A stretch of 8,174 nt of DNA, taken from Patescibacteria group bacterium (GTDB taxonomy: Bacteria > Patescibacteriota > Microgenomatia > UBA8517). Positions 6,754-8,174 of the stretch are shown here, one piece after another. The position numbers and the translations under genes are program-made. The notes beneath the pieces were generated by a model. That model was not told the DNA's origin and did no database searches. It saw only the letters and a program-made list of their open reading frames with translations. The DNA is taken from contig JANWVB010000053.1 in assembly GCA_025057695.1 (NCBI GenBank), positions 1-8,174 on the forward strand, given 5' to 3'. Position 1 is the stretch's first letter; every line of letters begins with the position of its first letter.

Positions 6754-6948
6754 ATGGTGTTAGTAATTAAACAAAAAGGCGAATCAGAAGACAAATTGAT
6801 TGCAAGGTTCAAAAAGAAGATTCTTGATTCTGGTCTTTTGGAGGAATTAAAAGAACGCCAAAGATTTAAATCTGCAGCAGAAAAAAGAAAAGAACGGAAA
6901 AAAAGAATCAAACATGCAATTGAATTGGAAAAAAGAAGAAAATATTAA
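6754..6948 (+). CDS. rpsU: 30S ribosomal protein bS21
   Basis: This 64-residue, strongly basic protein has the bS21 pattern: an N-terminal strand (MVLVIKQKGES), the conserved helix EDKLIARFKKKILDSGLLEELKERQRF (residues 12-38, equivalent to 'ldkALrrFKrkv..sGil.elr.r..y'), and a Lys/Arg-rich C-terminal helix (44-64). Length fits the family (about 55-75). bS21 binds the 30S platform next to the 3' end of 16S rRNA, near the anti-Shine-Dalgarno, and takes part in initiation. The gene stands alone with its own promoter, a leader of about 47 nt and a perfect SD, unlike its neighbours; a weak AT-rich hairpin follows. In many genomes rpsU neighbours dnaG/rpoD or gatB/yqeY genes; none of these is here. 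Confidence 0.9.
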   Translation: MVLVIKQKGESEDKLIARFKKKILDSGLLEELKERQRFKSAAEKRKERKKRIKHAIELEKRRKY

Positions 6949-6964
6949 GCATTAAATATTTTTT
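6937..6964 (+). terminator. Weak A/U-only terminator-like hairpin after rpsU
   Basis: AGAAAATATT (6937-6946) can pair with AATATTTTTT (6955-6964) across an 8-nt loop, giving a 10-bp stem with one G-U pair and a run of six T at the 3' side (6959-6964). The stem has no G-C pairs and begins inside the last codons of rpsU, so it would be unstable; termination may be partial. Confidence 0.3.
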
Positions 6965-6998
6965 ATCTTCTACCTAAAAAAAATTACTAAAGGAAAAT

Positions 6999-7020
6999 CC
7001 TCGGCGCCCTCGCAAGTAGG
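6999..7020. other. GC-rich island in the rpsU-hlyD-like gap
   Basis: These 22 bases are 16/22 G+C within DNA otherwise about two-thirds A+T. They contain a direct repeat CCTCG (6999-7003 and 7008-7012) split by GCGC, the palindrome GGCGCC (7003-7008), and end in the weak AGTAGG next to the ATG at 7026. A small inverted repeat AGGA-AAA-TCCT (6991-7001) overlaps the left edge. It is not part of either coding frame. It could be a structured leader, a dispersed repeat copy or a protein-binding site; the window holds no second copy. Confidence 0.4.
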
Positions 7021-7025
7021 CTTTT

Positions 7026-8174
7026 ATGTTCAAAAAAATAAAAATATATCTTTTGCTGACAATCAAACAAAAACCTTTGGCAAGTTTTTTGTTGGCATTG
7101 ATTTTGCTTGTTTCGCTTTTATTTACATCCAAAAACTTTATTCCTGAAGAAAGTCCAATCAAAAATTCTTCAAGTCTAAGCAAAAAACAAGTTGAGATTT
7201 TTAATGTCAATGAAAACTTTTTCTACACCATAAATGCCACAAACGATGAAACACAAGAAATAGATATCTACCCTCAGGTATCTGGAGTAATCAGTAATTT
7301 CTACAAAAAAGAAGGTGACCAAGTAAAAGCAAATGATCCCTTGTTTAAAATCTCCAACAATTACTCCGGTGCAAATTCTGCGGAAATACAATTATCTATT
7401 GCCAAAAACTCCAAAGATTTATTTGAAAAAAACTATGAAAATCAAATCAAAATTATAGAATTACAAAAAGAGCTGGCAGAAAAAACTGATAACCAATCAG
7501 ATACGCTTAGAGAGATATCCAAAGATACATTAGGAAGATCAAAAGAGATTTTATCACTTAGCGAATCTCTTCTAACAGATATCCAAAAATCAAAAGATAC
7601 ATTAATAAATTACAATACAAACGGACAAAACGATGCTCAAATAGCGCAGATTAAACAATCAGAGATAAGTTTGTTATCCTCAATAAGTGCCTTAAAAAGT
7701 TCAATTGATCAAAGCGAATTCTCTACTTCAGACAAAAACTCTCCGGCTCAAATCTCCAACATAACAAAAGAATTAACAATCAAACAGCTTGATGTACAAA
7801 AAAACACTTTAGAAAACACCAAAAAAATCAACGAACTAAACCTTTTATTGGCGCAAATAAATCTCAATAATTTCGTTCCAAGCTCACCTTGCAATGGAAT
7901 ATTAAATCAGATAAATGTAAATAAATTTGACATAGTTAACCCAAACACCAAACTTGGAACCGTTATATGCAGTGACAACAATAAATTAAAAGCATCTGCC
8001 AATATACCTGCCGAAATAGCAAAGAAAATAAACTTAAGCATACCAACAACCGCGGAATATAACGAAGGGGAAGAAACCAAAGCTAAAATATTATACATCT
8101 CCAAATATACAATAAACGAATATCAAAACAAAATAAAATTCTTAATTGATAAACCTGAAACAATATCATTGCCA
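7026..8174 (+). CDS. HlyD/MacA-type membrane fusion protein (3' truncated)
   Basis: The frame is open from the ATG at 7026 to the right edge (383 codons, no stop). Residues 17-34 form one membrane anchor (PLASFLLALILLVSLLFT). Residues 79-109 are the first lipoyl half (IDIYPQVSGVISNFYKKEGD, then VKANDPLFKI); a long hairpin coiled coil rich in Lys, Glu, Gln and Leu covers about 116-283; the second lipoyl half follows at 285-314 (PSSPCNGILNQINVNKFDIV to LGTVIC); the beta-barrel begins at about 318 and is cut off. This order is that of periplasmic adaptor/membrane fusion proteins, which link an inner-membrane ABC (MacB-like) or other pump to the outside. In monoderms they pair with MacB/FtsX-type ABC transporters, so an ATPase and permease are expected just beyond the window. 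Only a weak AGTAGG (7015-7020) precedes the ATG. A GC-rich segment lies directly upstream. Confidence 0.85.
   Translation, partial: MFKKIKIYLLLTIKQKPLASFLLALILLVSLLFTSKNFIPEESPIKNSSSLSKKQVEIFNVNENFFYTINATNDETQEIDIYPQVSGVISNFYKKEGDQVKANDPLFKISNNYSGANSAEIQLSIAKNSKDLFEKNYENQIKIIELQKELAEKTDNQSDTLREISKDTLGRSKEILSLSESLLTDIQKSKDTLINYNTNGQNDAQIAQIKQSEISLLSSISALKSSIDQSEFSTSDKNSPAQISNITKELTIKQLDVQKNTLENTKKINELNLLLAQINLNNFVPSSPCNGILNQINVNKFDIVNPNTKLGTVICSDNNKLKASANIPAEIAKKINLSIPTTAEYNEGEETKAKILYISKYTINEYQNKIKFLIDKPETISLP

Noticed and set aside
6723..6911. 62-codon minus-strand frame opposite rpsU
   Set aside because: It is the antisense of a confident bS21 gene and its Shine-Dalgarno.
6920..6948. TTGAAT-17-TATTAA at the end of rpsU as promoter of the HlyD-like gene
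   Set aside because: The -10 matches poorly, it lies inside coding sequence, and AT-rich DNA gives many such pairs. How the HlyD-like gene is transcribed remains open.
6974..7391. Two minus-strand frames opposite the start of the HlyD-like gene
   Set aside because: The plus strand carries an uninterrupted 383-codon frame with clear membrane-fusion-protein domains across the same bases.
1..8174. Recoding of UGA (as in Gracilibacteria/Absconditabacteria)
   Set aside because: All six visible stops are TAA or TAG, which first looked suggestive, but no gene has an in-frame TGA, so there is no evidence for recoding.
1..8174. tRNA, rRNA, CRISPR array, insertion sequence or prophage
   Set aside because: No cloverleaf-like segment, regularly spaced repeats, transposase or phage protein pattern was seen by eye on either strand.

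Overview
This is a low-GC (roughly one third by eye), gene-dense bacterial fragment holding eight genes. Seven are on the plus strand and one on the minus strand; the first and last are cut by the window edges. Most products look envelope-associated: four have a single N-terminal membrane segment followed by an extracytoplasmic domain, and the truncated first product is probably exported. The setting of small anchored surface proteins, non-SD starts, an MGDG-synthase-type glycosyltransferase and a HlyD-like adaptor with no outer-membrane gene in view suggests a Patescibacteria/CPR-type or similar monoderm bacterium. This is inference from gene content; no phylogenetic marker except bS21 is present.

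Layout. 1-1028: C-terminal part of a PQQ-like beta-propeller protein, followed 9 nt later (1038-1487) by a membrane-anchored OB-fold-like protein, probably one transcript. 1484-2830 (minus): a GT-B glycosyltransferase of the MGDG synthase/MurG (GT28) type, convergent with the OB gene and sharing a 4-bp stop-codon overlap. 2831-2966: divergent intergenic region with an 18-bp inverted repeat. 2967-4598: a membrane-anchored protein with an LppX/LolA-like central region and a C-terminal region resembling a type IV pilin/pseudopilin head. 4651-5811: a soluble protein of unknown family behind a near-consensus promoter whose -10 box lies 5 nt from the start codon. 5866-6666: a membrane-anchored, Pro/Thr/Ser-linker protein with a DNRLRE-like beta-sandwich. 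6754-6948: ribosomal protein bS21 (rpsU), with its own promoter and a perfect AAAGGAGG Shine-Dalgarno. 7026-end: a HlyD/MacA-type membrane fusion protein running off the right edge.

How it fits together. The window does not show one pathway. It looks like a surface/envelope neighbourhood (propeller, OB, lipid glycosyltransferase, pilin-like, DNRLRE-like and efflux-adaptor proteins) interrupted by a separately regulated ribosomal protein gene. The most notable regulatory pattern is the contrast in initiation signals: rpsU has a full SD, while the other visible starts have none or only a weak AGG, and several have a -10-like box so close to the ATG that the mRNA would be leaderless. No tRNA, rRNA, CRISPR array, insertion sequence or phage gene was found. 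No gene-free stretch exceeds 300 bases.
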